Shown: piece by piece, positions 8,085 to 16,747 of the stretch | How the letters are laid out: every line of letters begins with the position of its first letter | Numbering within the stretch: position 1 is the stretch's first letter | NCBI RefSeq assembly: GCF_001922305.1 | Contig: NZ_CP018839.1 | Location: forward strand, 620,001 to 684,000 | Length of the DNA stretch: 64,000 nucleotides | Direction of reading: 5' to 3' | Origin: Thauera chlorobenzoica | Lineage (GTDB): Bacteria > Pseudomonadota > Gammaproteobacteria > Burkholderiales > Rhodocyclaceae | Translations under genes and position numbers: made by a program | The notes under the pieces: model-generated | The model's input: only the letters and a program-made list of their open reading frames with translations | What the model was told of the DNA's origin: nothing | The model's database searches: none

Positions 8085-9284
8085 CTACCCCGGCAGGTGG
8101 CTGGTGAGAGCGTAGATCGGGCCGAGCACGGCGCTGGCGATCCACAGCAGCAGGCCGCCCATGAGCAGGGTCAGGGCGGGTTCGGCTGCGGCCTGCAGGC
8201 GCGCGATGCTCTCGGTGGCTTCGCGCTGGTAGAGGGTGGCGACGTTGCCCAGGGCGCGCTCGAGCGCGCCGGTGTGCTCGCCGAGCTTGAGCATCCGCGT
8301 CACCAGGGGAGGAAACACCCCGGCGGCGGCGAAGGCGTCGGAGATCGTCTGCCCCTGCTCGATGCTGCGCCCGGCGGCGCGCAGCCCGGCGCGCAGCACG
8401 CGGTTGCCGACCGCTTCTTCGGTGGCGCGCAGGGCGTCGAGGATGTTGATCCCGGCACCGTACAGGGTGGCGAAGAGGGCCGCGAAGCGGGCGAGGGCGA
8501 GCTTGTGGAGGATGTCACCGACCAGCGGCAGGGCGAGCCGGAGGGCATCCGCGCGCAGGCGCAGTGCGGCCGAGCGCGCCAGCGCCCAGGTGCCGGCGGT
8601 GATGCCGCTGGCGAGCACGAGCAACAGCGCCCCGCCCCAGTCGCGCACGCCGTGCGACAGGCCGACCAGGATCCGGGTCTGCAGCGGCAGGGCCTGGCCG
8701 GTGCTGCGCGCCAGCTGCTCGAGTTCGGGCACGAGCTGGGTGAGGGCGACGATGACCGCGAGCAGCAGGATGCTGCCGACGATGGCCGGATAGATCGCGA
8801 TCCGCCGGGCGTGGGCGGCGAGCTCGTCGTCGCGTGTGAGGGCGCTGCCGATGTCGCGGATCGCCTGCGGCAGGGTGCCGGCGGCTTCGCCGGCGCGCAG
8901 CAGGCTGACCGCCACCGCGGAAAAGGCGCCGGGCAGCGCGGCGGCAGCCTCGGACAGGGGTTTGCCGCGCTCGACCGCGGCGAGCAGTGCACACGCCATG
9001 GCGTGGGTGCGGGGGTGGGTGCTGGCGTCGCGCAACGCGGCCAGGCTGTCGAAGGGGGGCACGCCGGCGCTCAGCAGCTGTTCGAGGTGGAAGCAGAAAT
9101 GGATCAGCTCGCGGCGTGGTACGCGCCTGCCGAACCACCCGGGGCGGCGGCAGGGTTCTCCGTTGATCAGCATCAGCCCGAGGGCACGGAGGCGGTGTTC
9201 GAGTTCGGCGAGGTCGCCGGCTTCAAGCTCACCGCGCACGCGGCGGCCGTCGGCGGCGAGCGCACGGTAGCGGTAGCGGCTCAT
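8085..9284 (-). CDS. Type II secretion/type IV pilus platform protein (GspF/PilC family)
   Basis: This 399-residue polytopic inner-membrane protein has two T2SSF domains (about 65-190 and 270-390), each ending in hydrophobic segments such as IVGSILLLAVIVALTQLVPE and LTLLMGGLLLWIASAVLG. The N-terminus MSRYRYRALAADGRRVRGEL is characteristic of the GspF/PilC/MshG family. The platform couples ATPase motion to pilin extraction. The ATG at 9284 overlaps the ATPase gene's stop by 4 bp. The length matches the family (about 400). Confidence 0.92.
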   Translation of the reverse strand: MSRYRYRALAADGRRVRGELEAGDLAELEHRLRALGLMLINGEPCRRPGWFGRRVPRRELIHFCFHLEQLLSAGVPPFDSLAALRDASTHPRTHAMACALLAAVERGKPLSEAAAALPGAFSAVAVSLLRAGEAAGTLPQAIRDIGSALTRDDELAAHARRIAIYPAIVGSILLLAVIVALTQLVPELEQLARSTGQALPLQTRILVGLSHGVRDWGGALLLVLASGITAGTWALARSAALRLRADALRLALPLVGDILHKLALARFAALFATLYGAGINILDALRATEEAVGNRVLRAGLRAAGRSIEQGQTISDAFAAAGVFPPLVTRMLKLGEHTGALERALGNVATLYQREATESIARLQAAAEPALTLLMGGLLLWIASAVLGPIYALTSHLPG

Positions 9285-10963
9285 CGCTGCGCTCCGGGCA
9301 GATCGACGACGCGTGCGAGTTCGGGCACCGAGGTGCTGCCATCGAGCACGCGGCGCACGCCGTCCTCGGCCAGCGTCCGCCAGCCGCGCTCGCGGACGGC
9401 AGCGTACAGCGTGTCGGCGCCGGCGCCGGCGGCAAGCAGGGCATCGAGGTGGCGGTCGAAAGGGAGCACTTCCATGATCGCGAAGCGCCCGCGGTAGCCG
9501 CGGAAGTCGCACTCCGGGCAGCCGTGGGCCCGGTACAGCCGCGGTGGCGGGGCGGTGGCGGGAAGGCCGAGGCGGGTGCAGTCCTGGGGGGTGGCGGTGA
9601 GCGCTTCGCGGCAGGCCGGACAGAGCCGGCGCAGCAGGCGCTGGGAGATGATGCCGGCCAGGTTGCCGGCAAGCAGTGCGGCGCGCAGGCCGATGTCGAA
9701 CAGGCGCGGCAGCGCGCCGAGTGCGGAGTTGGCATGGAGGGTGGCGAATACCCGGTGGCCGGTGAGTGCGGCGCGCAGGGCCATCGTCGCGGTATCGGCG
9801 TCGCGGATTTCGCCGACCAGCAGGATGTCCGGGTCCTGGCGCAGCAGGGCGCGCACGCCGTCGGCAAAGCCGAGCCGGGACGCCTCGCCGACCTGGGTCT
9901 GGCGGATCAGCGCCAGCGGATATTCGACCGGGTCCTCCAGGGTCATGATGTTGACCGCCTCGCTGTTGAGGTGGCTGAGGATCGAGTACAGCGTCGTCGT
10001 CTTGCCGCTGCCGGTGGGACCGACGACCAGCACCAGGCCTTCGGGGCGATCGAGGATGCGATCGAGGGCCGTGCGTCCGGGGGCATCGAGGCCGAGGGCG
10101 TCGAGCGCGACGATGCCTTTGTCGCGGTCAAGGATGCGCAGCACGATGTTTTCGCCGTGCAGCGTGGGCTGGGTGGCGACGCGGAAATCGATCGGGCGCC
10201 CGCCGATTGCGAGGCTGATGCGTCCGTCCTGGGGGCTGCGCGATTCGGCGATGTCGAGCCCGGCCATCACCTTGATCCGCACCGCCAGCTCCGGCCAGTA
10301 CGACTTGTGGAGGGCGCGCACCTGGTGCAGGGTGCCGTCGATCCGGTGGCGGATGCGCAGGAAGCCGGCTTCGGGCTCGAAGTGCAGGTCGGAAGCGGCG
10401 CGGGCGGCAGCGTCGGCGAGGAGGGCGTCGACGAGGCGGACGACGAGTTCGGGGTCGCGCGGCGCGACGTGGTCGCCATCGCGCAGTTCGAGGGCGCGCA
10501 CGAGCTCGTCAATCGAGCCCGCCTGGCCGTAGTGCTGCTCGATCGCACGGCCGATCTCGCCTTCGCCGGCGAGGCGGAGTTCGATCCGGGTTCCGGGGTC
10601 GAGCGCGCTGCGCAGGCGGTCGATGGCGACGATGTCGTGGGCGTCGGCGGTGGCGACGACCAGGTGGCGGCGGGTGCTGTCGTAGTGCAGGGGCAGCAGG
10701 CGGTGGCGGCGGGCGAGCGCCTGCGGCACGCGGGCGAGCGCATCGGGCGCGGGAAGCGCGTGGCTCAGGTCGACCGGGGGAAGCCCGCTGCCGGCGGCGA
10801 GGGTGGTGCGCAGCGCGGCCTCGCTGACAAAGCCCAGTTCCACCAGCACCCGCCCCAGGGGCAGTCCGCGCTGCAGTCGCTCGTGTTCGGCGATGCGCAG
10901 CTGGTCCTCGCCGATCAGGCGGGCGGCGAGCAGGGTCTGGCCGAGCGAGGTCGATGCGCTCAT
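9281..10963 (-). CDS. Filament assembly ATPase (GspE/PilB/MshE family)
   Basis: This 560-residue cytoplasmic hexameric ATPase drives filament extension. An MshEN-type N-terminal domain (about 1-145) precedes the ATPase core, which has Walker A GPTGSGKT (315-322), an Asp box (TLEDPVEYP), Walker B DPDILLVGEIRD (377-388) and a His box (LTGHRVFATLHANS). A zinc-binding tetracysteine (C448, C451, C482, C485) is intact, so it belongs with extension ATPases rather than PilT-type retraction ATPases. Its start overlaps the secretin gene's stop by 4 bp. No PilT-like gene is present in this locus. Confidence 0.94.
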   Translation of the reverse strand: MSASTSLGQTLLAARLIGEDQLRIAEHERLQRGLPLGRVLVELGFVSEAALRTTLAAGSGLPPVDLSHALPAPDALARVPQALARRHRLLPLHYDSTRRHLVVATADAHDIVAIDRLRSALDPGTRIELRLAGEGEIGRAIEQHYGQAGSIDELVRALELRDGDHVAPRDPELVVRLVDALLADAAARAASDLHFEPEAGFLRIRHRIDGTLHQVRALHKSYWPELAVRIKVMAGLDIAESRSPQDGRISLAIGGRPIDFRVATQPTLHGENIVLRILDRDKGIVALDALGLDAPGRTALDRILDRPEGLVLVVGPTGSGKTTTLYSILSHLNSEAVNIMTLEDPVEYPLALIRQTQVGEASRLGFADGVRALLRQDPDILLVGEIRDADTATMALRAALTGHRVFATLHANSALGALPRLFDIGLRAALLAGNLAGIISQRLLRRLCPACREALTATPQDCTRLGLPATAPPPRLYRAHGCPECDFRGYRGRFAIMEVLPFDRHLDALLAAGAGADTLYAAVRERGWRTLAEDGVRRVLDGSTSVPELARVVDLPGAQR

Positions 10964-12639
10964 GGCCGGCTCCGGGATGCGGGGAAGGCGGGGCGGGGGA
11001 CGGGAGTCGATCCGCCATTGAGGAAGGCGGCGGTCGGCAGGTGTGCCGCATAGGGGGTGAAATCGCCCGCCGTGCTCGGGTCGTCGATCAGCACCGGGCG
11101 CAGGAAGATCAGCAGTTCGGTCCGCCGCACCGTGCTGTCGCGGCGGGTGAACAGCTCGCCGAGCAGGGGGAGGTGGCCGAATATGGGGATGCGCCCGGTG
11201 TCGTGATCGATGCGGTCTTCCATCAGCCCGCCGAGCACTGCGATTTCGCCGCTGCGCAGGCGCAGCATGGATTCGATCTCGCGGGTGCGGATCTGCGGCA
11301 CCCGGTTGGGGATGTCGCGCAGCGTCGGGTTCGGGTCGTCCTTGAAGCCGGAAATGCCGGCGATGGTCGGGCGCACGTTGAGGGTGATGTCGCCGCTGGC
11401 ACCGATCTGCGGCGTCACCGCCATGACCATCCCGACCGATACCGACTGTGGCGTGGTGGTGGCGGTGATGCGGGCCTGCTTGCGGTCGTCGTATTCGGTG
11501 GTGGTGCTGTCGACGATGAAATAGACCACTTCCTCGACCACCTTGAGCATCGCGGTCTGGTTGTTGAGCACCGACAGGCGGGGACTGGACAACACTTTGA
11601 CGGTGCCGAATGTTTCCAGCAGCTCGATCCGGACGTCGTGGCGCGCCGACAGGTAGCCGATCGTCGGCTGGGTGGTGGCGCCGTCGTTGCTGCCGCGCGG
11701 GCGAACGGTCCACCCCGGAAGGTCGAGACGGCTCCAGTCGATGCCCTGGCGGTAGCCGTCGGAGAGGGTGATTTCGACGACCGTGGCTTCGATCATGACC
11801 TGGCGGCGTGCAGCCTGCTGCACCCGGCCGAGGAATTCGGCCAGCTGCTCGTGCTGGCGGGCGGTGGCGCGCACCATCAGCACTCCGCTCTCGCGGTTGA
11901 TCATGACGCTGCCGCTGCCGCTGCCGCTGCCGCTGCCGCTGCCGCACCCGGTCGCACGGGGGCACTGGAGCGCAGCGGCGCCGTCGAGAAAGCTGCTCAG
12001 ATTTGCTTCCAGCGCCGCCCAGAAGTTGTTGCTGGCACGGGTTTCGATCTGGGTGATGGAAGCGTTGCCGGTCGCTTCGGCGCGTGCGCCCGCGGATGAG
12101 GTGGCGATCTGGGTGCTGGTGGCGACGGTGCCGCGCATGTCGCGATCGAGGTTGACGTAGTCGAGGGTGTAGCTGCGGACGAAAGGGGTGTCGGGGCGGA
12201 CGACCAGATGGCGGCCTTCGAGGCGGTAGCGGATTTCGGCCTGCTCGGCGATGCGTTCGAGCAGGCGGGCGAGAGGCTGGTCGATGGCGTTGAGGGTGAT
12301 GCGGCCTTCAAGGCCGGGATGCAGGTCGAGCTCGAGCCCGGTGTCGCGGCCGATGGCGAGGAGCAGCTGTTCGACGGGGAGGTCGTGGACGGCGACGGAG
12401 TAAGTGGCCGCCGCCGGTTCCGGTGGGAGGGGCGCAGAGGCGGCCGCCCGGGCGGGCGGCGGGGCTGCCGTGCCGGGCGGCTGGGAGGGGCGAGGCGCAG
12501 GCGCCGAGGGGGGCGGAGCCGCCGCCTGCTCCAGGTGGCCGGCCGGCGGGTGGCGCGGCTGAAGTGGGGCGCATGCCACGGCAAGAGCGAGCGCGGCGCT
12601 GGCGGTTGCATGTCTGATGGATGAGCGTGGCAGTCCCAT
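10960..12639 (-). CDS. Secretin (MshL/PilQ/GspD family)
   Basis: This 559-residue protein would form the outer-membrane channel. After a signal peptide (Cys23 could be lipidated, but the lipobox is weak) comes a proline-rich linker (24-75), an STN-like domain (about 88-147), an N-domain split by a (Ser-Gly) repeat at 233-244, and the secretin core (about 340-545; VLSSPRLSVLNNQTAMLKV, RSGEIAVLGGLMED). The overall pattern is closest to MshL. The Ser-Gly run comes from six perfect CGCTGC units on the plus strand. It is the first gene of the filament operon and is transcribed away from mlaF. Confidence 0.88.
   Translation of the reverse strand: MGLPRSSIRHATASAALALAVACAPLQPRHPPAGHLEQAAAPPPSAPAPRPSQPPGTAAPPPARAAASAPLPPEPAAATYSVAVHDLPVEQLLLAIGRDTGLELDLHPGLEGRITLNAIDQPLARLLERIAEQAEIRYRLEGRHLVVRPDTPFVRSYTLDYVNLDRDMRGTVATSTQIATSSAGARAEATGNASITQIETRASNNFWAALEANLSSFLDGAAALQCPRATGCGSGSGSGSGSGSVMINRESGVLMVRATARQHEQLAEFLGRVQQAARRQVMIEATVVEITLSDGYRQGIDWSRLDLPGWTVRPRGSNDGATTQPTIGYLSARHDVRIELLETFGTVKVLSSPRLSVLNNQTAMLKVVEEVVYFIVDSTTTEYDDRKQARITATTTPQSVSVGMVMAVTPQIGASGDITLNVRPTIAGISGFKDDPNPTLRDIPNRVPQIRTREIESMLRLRSGEIAVLGGLMEDRIDHDTGRIPIFGHLPLLGELFTRRDSTVRRTELLIFLRPVLIDDPSTAGDFTPYAAHLPTAAFLNGGSTPVPRPAFPASRSRP
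11907..11942. repeat. Hexanucleotide tandem repeat in the secretin gene
   Basis: Six perfect copies of CGCTGC lie in tandem; on the coding strand they encode alternating Ser and Gly. Six-base units change length without changing frame, so slippage would alter linker length rather than switch the gene off. Confidence 0.9.
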
Positions 12640-12780
12640 GGCTTGATGCTATATGGATCAATAAATAAATGGAATATTTATTTGAAATAAAATGACCTGT
12701 GCGTGCGGTGGTCGGCTGGCGACCGCGGCGGTCGGGTGCATGCCGCCGCTGGCAGGGAAAACCATGCATCGGAGAGGGTT

Positions 12781-12796
12781 GTTGCAATGCAGCAAC
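12781..12796. promoter_or_regulatory. GTTGC-N6-GCAAC palindrome upstream of mlaF
   Basis: GTTGC-AATGCA-GCAAC is a perfect outer palindrome with the same TTGC-N6-GCAA layout as the phaP operator at 615-628. It ends about 25 bp upstream of the mlaF extended -10, so it could be a regulator site; the regulator is unknown. Confidence 0.45.
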
Positions 12797-12821
12797 GAGA
12801 CTCGGGGGAGATGTCCTTCTC

Positions 12822-12830
12822 TGATATAAT
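12822..12830 (+). promoter_or_regulatory. Extended -10 promoter of the mla operon
   Basis: TGATATAAT combines a perfect TATAAT (12825-12830) with an upstream TG at the extended -10 position. No clear -35 is visible at 17 bp, consistent with extended -10 promoters. The start would fall near 12837, leaving a very short leader (about 25 nt) before the GTG of mlaF. Confidence 0.6.
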
Positions 12831-12860
12831 TTTTCGTTCACGAATTTTCCTTCTTCCGAC

Positions 12861-13682
12861 GTGCCCTCTTCTTCCGTCCCGGCTTCCCCGCTGGTTTCCC
12901 TGCGTGACGTGCGCTTTGCGTATGGCGAGCGCGAAGTGCTGCGCGGCATCGACCTGCGCGTGCATCGCGGGCAGGTGGTGGCCATCATGGGCGGGAGCGG
13001 GTGCGGCAAGACCACCTTGCTGCGCCTGATCGGCGGACAGTTGCGGGCTTCGGCCGGCACCGTCGAAGTGGACGGGCGCGATGTCGCCAAGCTGTCGTCG
13101 GCCGAGCTGTACGCGCTGCGCCGGCAGATGGGGATGCTGTTCCAGTTCGGCGCGCTATTCACCGACATGAGCGTGTTCGACAACGTCGCCTTCCCGTTGC
13201 GCGAGCACACCGGGCTGCCTTCCAGCATGGTGCGCGATCTGGTGCTGATGAAGCTGCAGGCGGTCGGCCTGCGCGGCGCGGCGCGCCTCCGCCCGGGCGA
13301 ACTGTCGGGGGGCATGGCGCGCCGGGTGGCGCTGGCGCGCGCGGTGGCGCTCGACCCGATGCTGATCCTGTACGACGAACCGTTCGCCGGGCTCGATCCG
13401 ATTTCGCTCGGCATCATCGGCCAACTCATCCGCCGCCTCAACGACGCGCTCGGCGCGGCCACGGTGATGGTGACTCACGATGTGCACGAATCGCTGGCGA
13501 TCGTCGACTACATCTATTTCGTCTCCGGCGGGGGGATCGTCGCCCAGGGCACGCCGGACGAGATCCGGGCTTCGTCCGATCCTTTCGTGCACCAGTTCGT
13601 CCATGCCGAGGCCGACGGCCCCGTGCCCTTCCACTATCCGGCGCCGCCGATCGAGAGCCTGTTCGGCGAGGCGGCGGCATGA
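12861..13682 (+). CDS. mlaF: Phospholipid transport ATP-binding protein MlaF
   Basis: This 273-residue ABC ATPase powers the MlaFEDB complex, which moves phospholipids between the inner membrane and periplasmic MlaC. It has Walker A GGSGCGKT (44-51), Q-loop FQFGALFTDMSVFDN, signature LSGGMARRVALARA and Walker B LILYDEPFAGLD. The start is a GTG without a convincing ribosome-binding site; the alternative is a slightly later codon. The stop overlaps mlaE by 4 bp. It leads an operon of mlaFEDACB. Confidence 0.95.
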   Translation: MPSSSVPASPLVSLRDVRFAYGEREVLRGIDLRVHRGQVVAIMGGSGCGKTTLLRLIGGQLRASAGTVEVDGRDVAKLSSAELYALRRQMGMLFQFGALFTDMSVFDNVAFPLREHTGLPSSMVRDLVLMKLQAVGLRGAARLRPGELSGGMARRVALARAVALDPMLILYDEPFAGLDPISLGIIGQLIRRLNDALGAATVMVTHDVHESLAIVDYIYFVSGGGIVAQGTPDEIRASSDPFVHQFVHAEADGPVPFHYPAPPIESLFGEAAA

Positions 13683-14470
13683 ACGGCGTGCTCGCCGCGC
13701 TGCGCCATGTCGGCGCGCTCACCATCGACGGCATCTGGCGGCTGGGCTTTGCCACCCGCTTCCTGGTCGCGGTGCTGCTCGCTTCCGGCCAGTCGCTGCG
13801 GCGCATCCACCTGACCGTCCGCGAGCTGTACTTCAGCGGCGTGCTGTCGCTGCTGATCATCTGTGTGTCCGGCCTGTTCGTCGGCCTCGTGCTCGGTCTG
13901 CAGGGCTACGACATCCTCCAGCGCTACGGTTCGGCCGATGCGGTCGGGGTGATGGTGGCGCTTTCCCTGCTGCGCGAACTCGGCCCGGTGATCGCCGCGC
14001 TGCTGTTCGCCAGCCGCGCCGGTTCGGCGATCACCGCCGAGATCGGCCTGATGAAGGCCACCGAGCAGTTGAAGGCGATGGACATGATGGCGGTCGATCC
14101 GGTCGCGCGCGTGGTGGCGCCGCGCTTCTGGGGCGGCGTGCTGTCGATGCCGCTGCTGGCGGCGCTGTTTTCGGCGATGGGGGTGTTCGGCGGCTGGCTG
14201 ATCACCGTCGTCGTCATTGGCGTCGATGACGGCGCCTTCTGGTCGCAGATGCAGGCCGCGGTGGAGATCCGCTACGACATCGTGAACGGGGTGATCAAAT
14301 CCTTCGTCTTCGGTTTCGTGGTGTCCCTGATCGCGGTGTTCGAGGGCTACGACTGCCATCCGACCGCGGAAGGTGTGTCGCGCGCCATTACCCGCACGGT
14401 CGTCACTTCGGCGCTGGTCATCCTGGCGCTCGATTTCGTGCTCACCTCCTTCATGTTCCGGGGGCTATGA
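13679..14470 (+). CDS. mlaE: Phospholipid transport permease MlaE
   Basis: This 263-residue polytopic inner-membrane protein belongs to the MlaE permease family. Signature segments are GLFVGLVLGLQGYDILQRYG, LLRELGPVIAALLFASRAGS and ITAEIGLMKATEQLKAMDMM. It forms the membrane core of MlaFEDB. The ATG overlaps the mlaF stop (ATGA), and its own stop overlaps mlaD in the same way. Confidence 0.96.
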   Translation: MNGVLAALRHVGALTIDGIWRLGFATRFLVAVLLASGQSLRRIHLTVRELYFSGVLSLLIICVSGLFVGLVLGLQGYDILQRYGSADAVGVMVALSLLRELGPVIAALLFASRAGSAITAEIGLMKATEQLKAMDMMAVDPVARVVAPRFWGGVLSMPLLAALFSAMGVFGGWLITVVVIGVDDGAFWSQMQAAVEIRYDIVNGVIKSFVFGFVVSLIAVFEGYDCHPTAEGVSRAITRTVVTSALVILALDFVLTSFMFRGL

Positions 14471-14940
14471 TGAGTCGTACCGCGCTCGACCTGTGGGTCG
14501 GCATTTTCGTCGCGCTGGGGTTCGCGGCGCTGGTTTTCCTGGCGCTGCGGGTGGGCAATTCCTCTGGCTTCAACGCGGGCGACGCGTACCGGGTGGTGGC
14601 GCCGTTCGACAATATCGGCGGCTTGAAAGTGCGCGCCCCGGTCAAGAGCGCGGGCGTACTCGTCGGCCGTGTTTCCGGCATCCGCTTCGACCCCGAAATC
14701 TACCGCGCGGTGGTCGATCTCGAGATCGACCGCCGCTACGCTTTCCCGGCGGACTCCACGGCCTCCATCCTCACCTCCGGCCTGCTTGGCGAGCAGTATG
14801 TCGGCCTCGAGGCGGGGGGCGATGTCGAGGTGCTGAAGGACGGCGACCGCGTGCTGATCACCCAGTCGGCGATGGTGCTGGAAAAGCTGATCGGCCAGTT
14901 CATGTTCGATCGCGCGGCGGACGCGCCGGCGGCGCAGTAA
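14467..14940 (+). CDS. mlaD: Phospholipid transport MCE protein MlaD
   Basis: This 157-residue protein has one N-terminal transmembrane helix (about 8-26) and a single MCE domain (about 38-118; FDNIGGLKVRAPVKSAGVLVG). MlaD hexamers form the periplasmic lipid channel on top of MlaE. Two adjacent ATG codons open the gene; the first overlaps the mlaE stop. The size is normal for a single-MCE MlaD. Confidence 0.95.
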   Translation: MMSRTALDLWVGIFVALGFAALVFLALRVGNSSGFNAGDAYRVVAPFDNIGGLKVRAPVKSAGVLVGRVSGIRFDPEIYRAVVDLEIDRRYAFPADSTASILTSGLLGEQYVGLEAGGDVEVLKDGDRVLITQSAMVLEKLIGQFMFDRAADAPAAQ

Positions 14941-14971
14941 GCCCGTAGCGGCCCTTCTGGAGATGACAACA

Positions 14972-15823
14972 ATGCAGGCGCAATTGCGTATTCTTCGCCG
15001 CCGGGGCCTGGGCGCGATCGTGTTGGCGACGGCGATGCTCGCCGGCTGTGCCACCACGGCGACGCCCGGCGATCCGCTCGAAGGCTATAACCGGGCGATG
15101 TTCGCGTTCAACGAGCAGGTCGACAAGGTCGCCCTCGAACCCGCGGCCCGGGCGTACGAGTCCGTCGTGCCGGTGCCGCTGCGGACCGGTGTCGGCAATT
15201 TCTTCGGCAACCTGGCCGATCCCTGGATCGGTCTCAACAACCTGCTGCAAGGCAAGGTGGCCGAGTCGCTGGGCGATTTCATGCGGTTCGCGTTCAATTC
15301 CACCTGGGGGCTGCTCGGCGTGCTCGACATCGCCAGCGAGGCGGGCCTGGCCAAACACGACGAAGACCTCGGCCAGACCCTCGGACACTGGGGAGTAGGC
15401 GAGGGCGCCTATATCGTGCTGCCGTTCTTCGGCCCGCGCACGGTGCGCGATGCCCTGGCATTGCCGGCCGACCTCGAGGGCGACAGCCCGCTTCGGATCG
15501 GTCACGTGCCGACGCGCAATACCCTGACCGGCGTGCGCATCATCCACACCCGTCACACCCTGCTCGGTGCCGAGCGCACGCTCGAGGAGGCGACGCTGGA
15601 CAAATACGCCTATGTCCGCGACTTCTACCTCGAACAACGCCGTTACAAGGTCAGTGATGGCAAGCGGGAGCGGGTGTACGAAGATTTCGACGACCTGTCG
15701 GCGTCTCCGCTCGGCGATGGAATCGATGTGGCCGCCGTCACCGCGGTGACGCGCCTGGAGCTGGCCCGGTTCGGGGCCTCCGCGGTCGAGGCCGGCGGCG
15801 CTTCCGTACAATCGATGAAGTAG
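14972..15823 (+). CDS. mlaA: Outer-membrane lipoprotein MlaA (VacJ)
   Basis: This lipoprotein of 283 residues removes misplaced phospholipids from the outer leaflet of the outer membrane and passes them to MlaC. A signal peptide ends in the lipobox LAGC; the VacJ domain follows (GDPLEGYNRAMFAFNEQVDK, FFGNLADPWIGLNNLLQGK, GEGAYIVLPFFGPRTVRD). I prefer the ATG at 14972 because the GGAG at 14959-14962 is then 9 nt upstream; the ATG at 14963 abuts it. Its place between mlaD and mlaC is usual in betaproteobacteria. Confidence 0.94.
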   Translation: MQAQLRILRRRGLGAIVLATAMLAGCATTATPGDPLEGYNRAMFAFNEQVDKVALEPAARAYESVVPVPLRTGVGNFFGNLADPWIGLNNLLQGKVAESLGDFMRFAFNSTWGLLGVLDIASEAGLAKHDEDLGQTLGHWGVGEGAYIVLPFFGPRTVRDALALPADLEGDSPLRIGHVPTRNTLTGVRIIHTRHTLLGAERTLEEATLDKYAYVRDFYLEQRRYKVSDGKRERVYEDFDDLSASPLGDGIDVAAVTAVTRLELARFGASAVEAGGASVQSMK

Positions 15824-15833
15824 GCAAAAGACC

Positions 15834-16457
15834 ATGAAAAAACTGCTTGCCCTGTGCTGTTTCCTGTTTGCCGGCTTGTTGCCGGCGGCGATCGCCGATG
15901 TCACGGCACCCGATGTCCTCGTGCGCGATGTCACCAACGAAGTGCTGGAGATCGTGCGTCGCGACAAGGCGATCCAGTCCGGCGACACCCAGCGCGTCAT
16001 CGAGCTGGTCGATGCGCGGGTGCTGCCGCATTTCGACTTCCGCCGCATGACCATGCTCGCCGTCGGGCGCGACTGGCGCGAGGCCAGCCCCGAGCAGCAG
16101 GGGCGCCTGACCGAAGCCTTCCGCACCTTGCTGGTGCGTACCTACTCGAACGCGCTGACCCAGTACCGCGACCAGGTCATCGCCTTCCTGCCTTCGCGCT
16201 TCACCCCGGCCGATACCCGGGTGCAGATCCGCACCGAAGTGCGCCAATCCGGCGCCCAGCCGATCGGCATCGACTACATGCTGGAAAAGGGCGCGCAGGG
16301 CTGGAAAGTGTTCGACGTCGTCGTCGCCGGCGTGAGCCTGGTCACCAACTACCGCAGCAGCTTCACCCAGGAAATCCGCAGCGGCGGCATCGACGGCCTG
16401 ATTGCCTCGCTCGAAGCCCGTAATCGCGCGCTCACCGACGAGCAGAAGCGTTCATGA
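15834..16457 (+). CDS. mlaC: Periplasmic phospholipid carrier MlaC
   Basis: This 207-residue periplasmic protein has a signal peptide (MKKLLALCCFLFAGLLPAAIA) and an MlaC/Ttg2D domain (VLVRDVTNEVLEIVRRDK, HFDFRRMTMLAVGRDWR, GWKVFDVVVAGVSLVTNYR). It shuttles phospholipids between MlaA and MlaD. It lies 10 bp after mlaA and overlaps mlaB by 4 bp. Confidence 0.95.
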   Translation: MKKLLALCCFLFAGLLPAAIADVTAPDVLVRDVTNEVLEIVRRDKAIQSGDTQRVIELVDARVLPHFDFRRMTMLAVGRDWREASPEQQGRLTEAFRTLLVRTYSNALTQYRDQVIAFLPSRFTPADTRVQIRTEVRQSGAQPIGIDYMLEKGAQGWKVFDVVVAGVSLVTNYRSSFTQEIRSGGIDGLIASLEARNRALTDEQKRS

Positions 16458-16747
16458 GCGGAGCCGGTGCTGCCGCGCGGTTCGCCCTGCAGGGGGCGTT
16501 GACGATGCGCACCGCCCCCGCGCTGCTCGACGAGGGGCGGCGGCGGGCGGGCGAGGGCGACCTCGTCGTCGACCTCGCCGCCGTCACCGACGCCGATTCG
16601 GCGGCGCTCGCGCTGCTGCTCGACTGGCTGCGCGCCGCCCGTGCGGCAGGGCACAGCCTGAAGCTGTGCAACCTGCCGCAGGGGCTGGTGAGCCTGGCGG
16701 CGCTGTACGATCTCGATGCGGTGCTGCCGCGCGAAGGTGAGGCATGA
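16454..16747 (+). CDS. mlaB: STAS-domain protein MlaB
   Basis: This 97-residue cytoplasmic protein is a STAS domain (DEGRRRAGEGDLVVDLAAVTDADSAALALLLD, shown here in part as VVDLAAVTDADSAALALLLD), including the conserved D-[ST]-A region. MlaB binds MlaF and is needed for assembly and activity of the complex. It ends the mla gene set and overlaps both neighbours by 4 bp, so the ABC exporter genes that follow are probably in the same transcript. Confidence 0.9.
   Translation: MSGAGAAARFALQGALTMRTAPALLDEGRRRAGEGDLVVDLAAVTDADSAALALLLDWLRAARAAGHSLKLCNLPQGLVSLAALYDLDAVLPREGEA

Larger units (their letters stand above)
12640..12860. other. AT-rich intergenic region between the filament and mla operons
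   Basis: This 221-bp gap separates two divergent operons. Positions 12650-12695 are strikingly AT-rich for this genome (runs such as AATAAATAAATGG), and probably hold the secretin promoter, though I cannot pick out a clear -35/-10 pair for it. The mlaF-proximal half holds a palindrome (12781-12796) and an extended -10 (12822-12830). No gene is evident. Confidence 0.55.
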
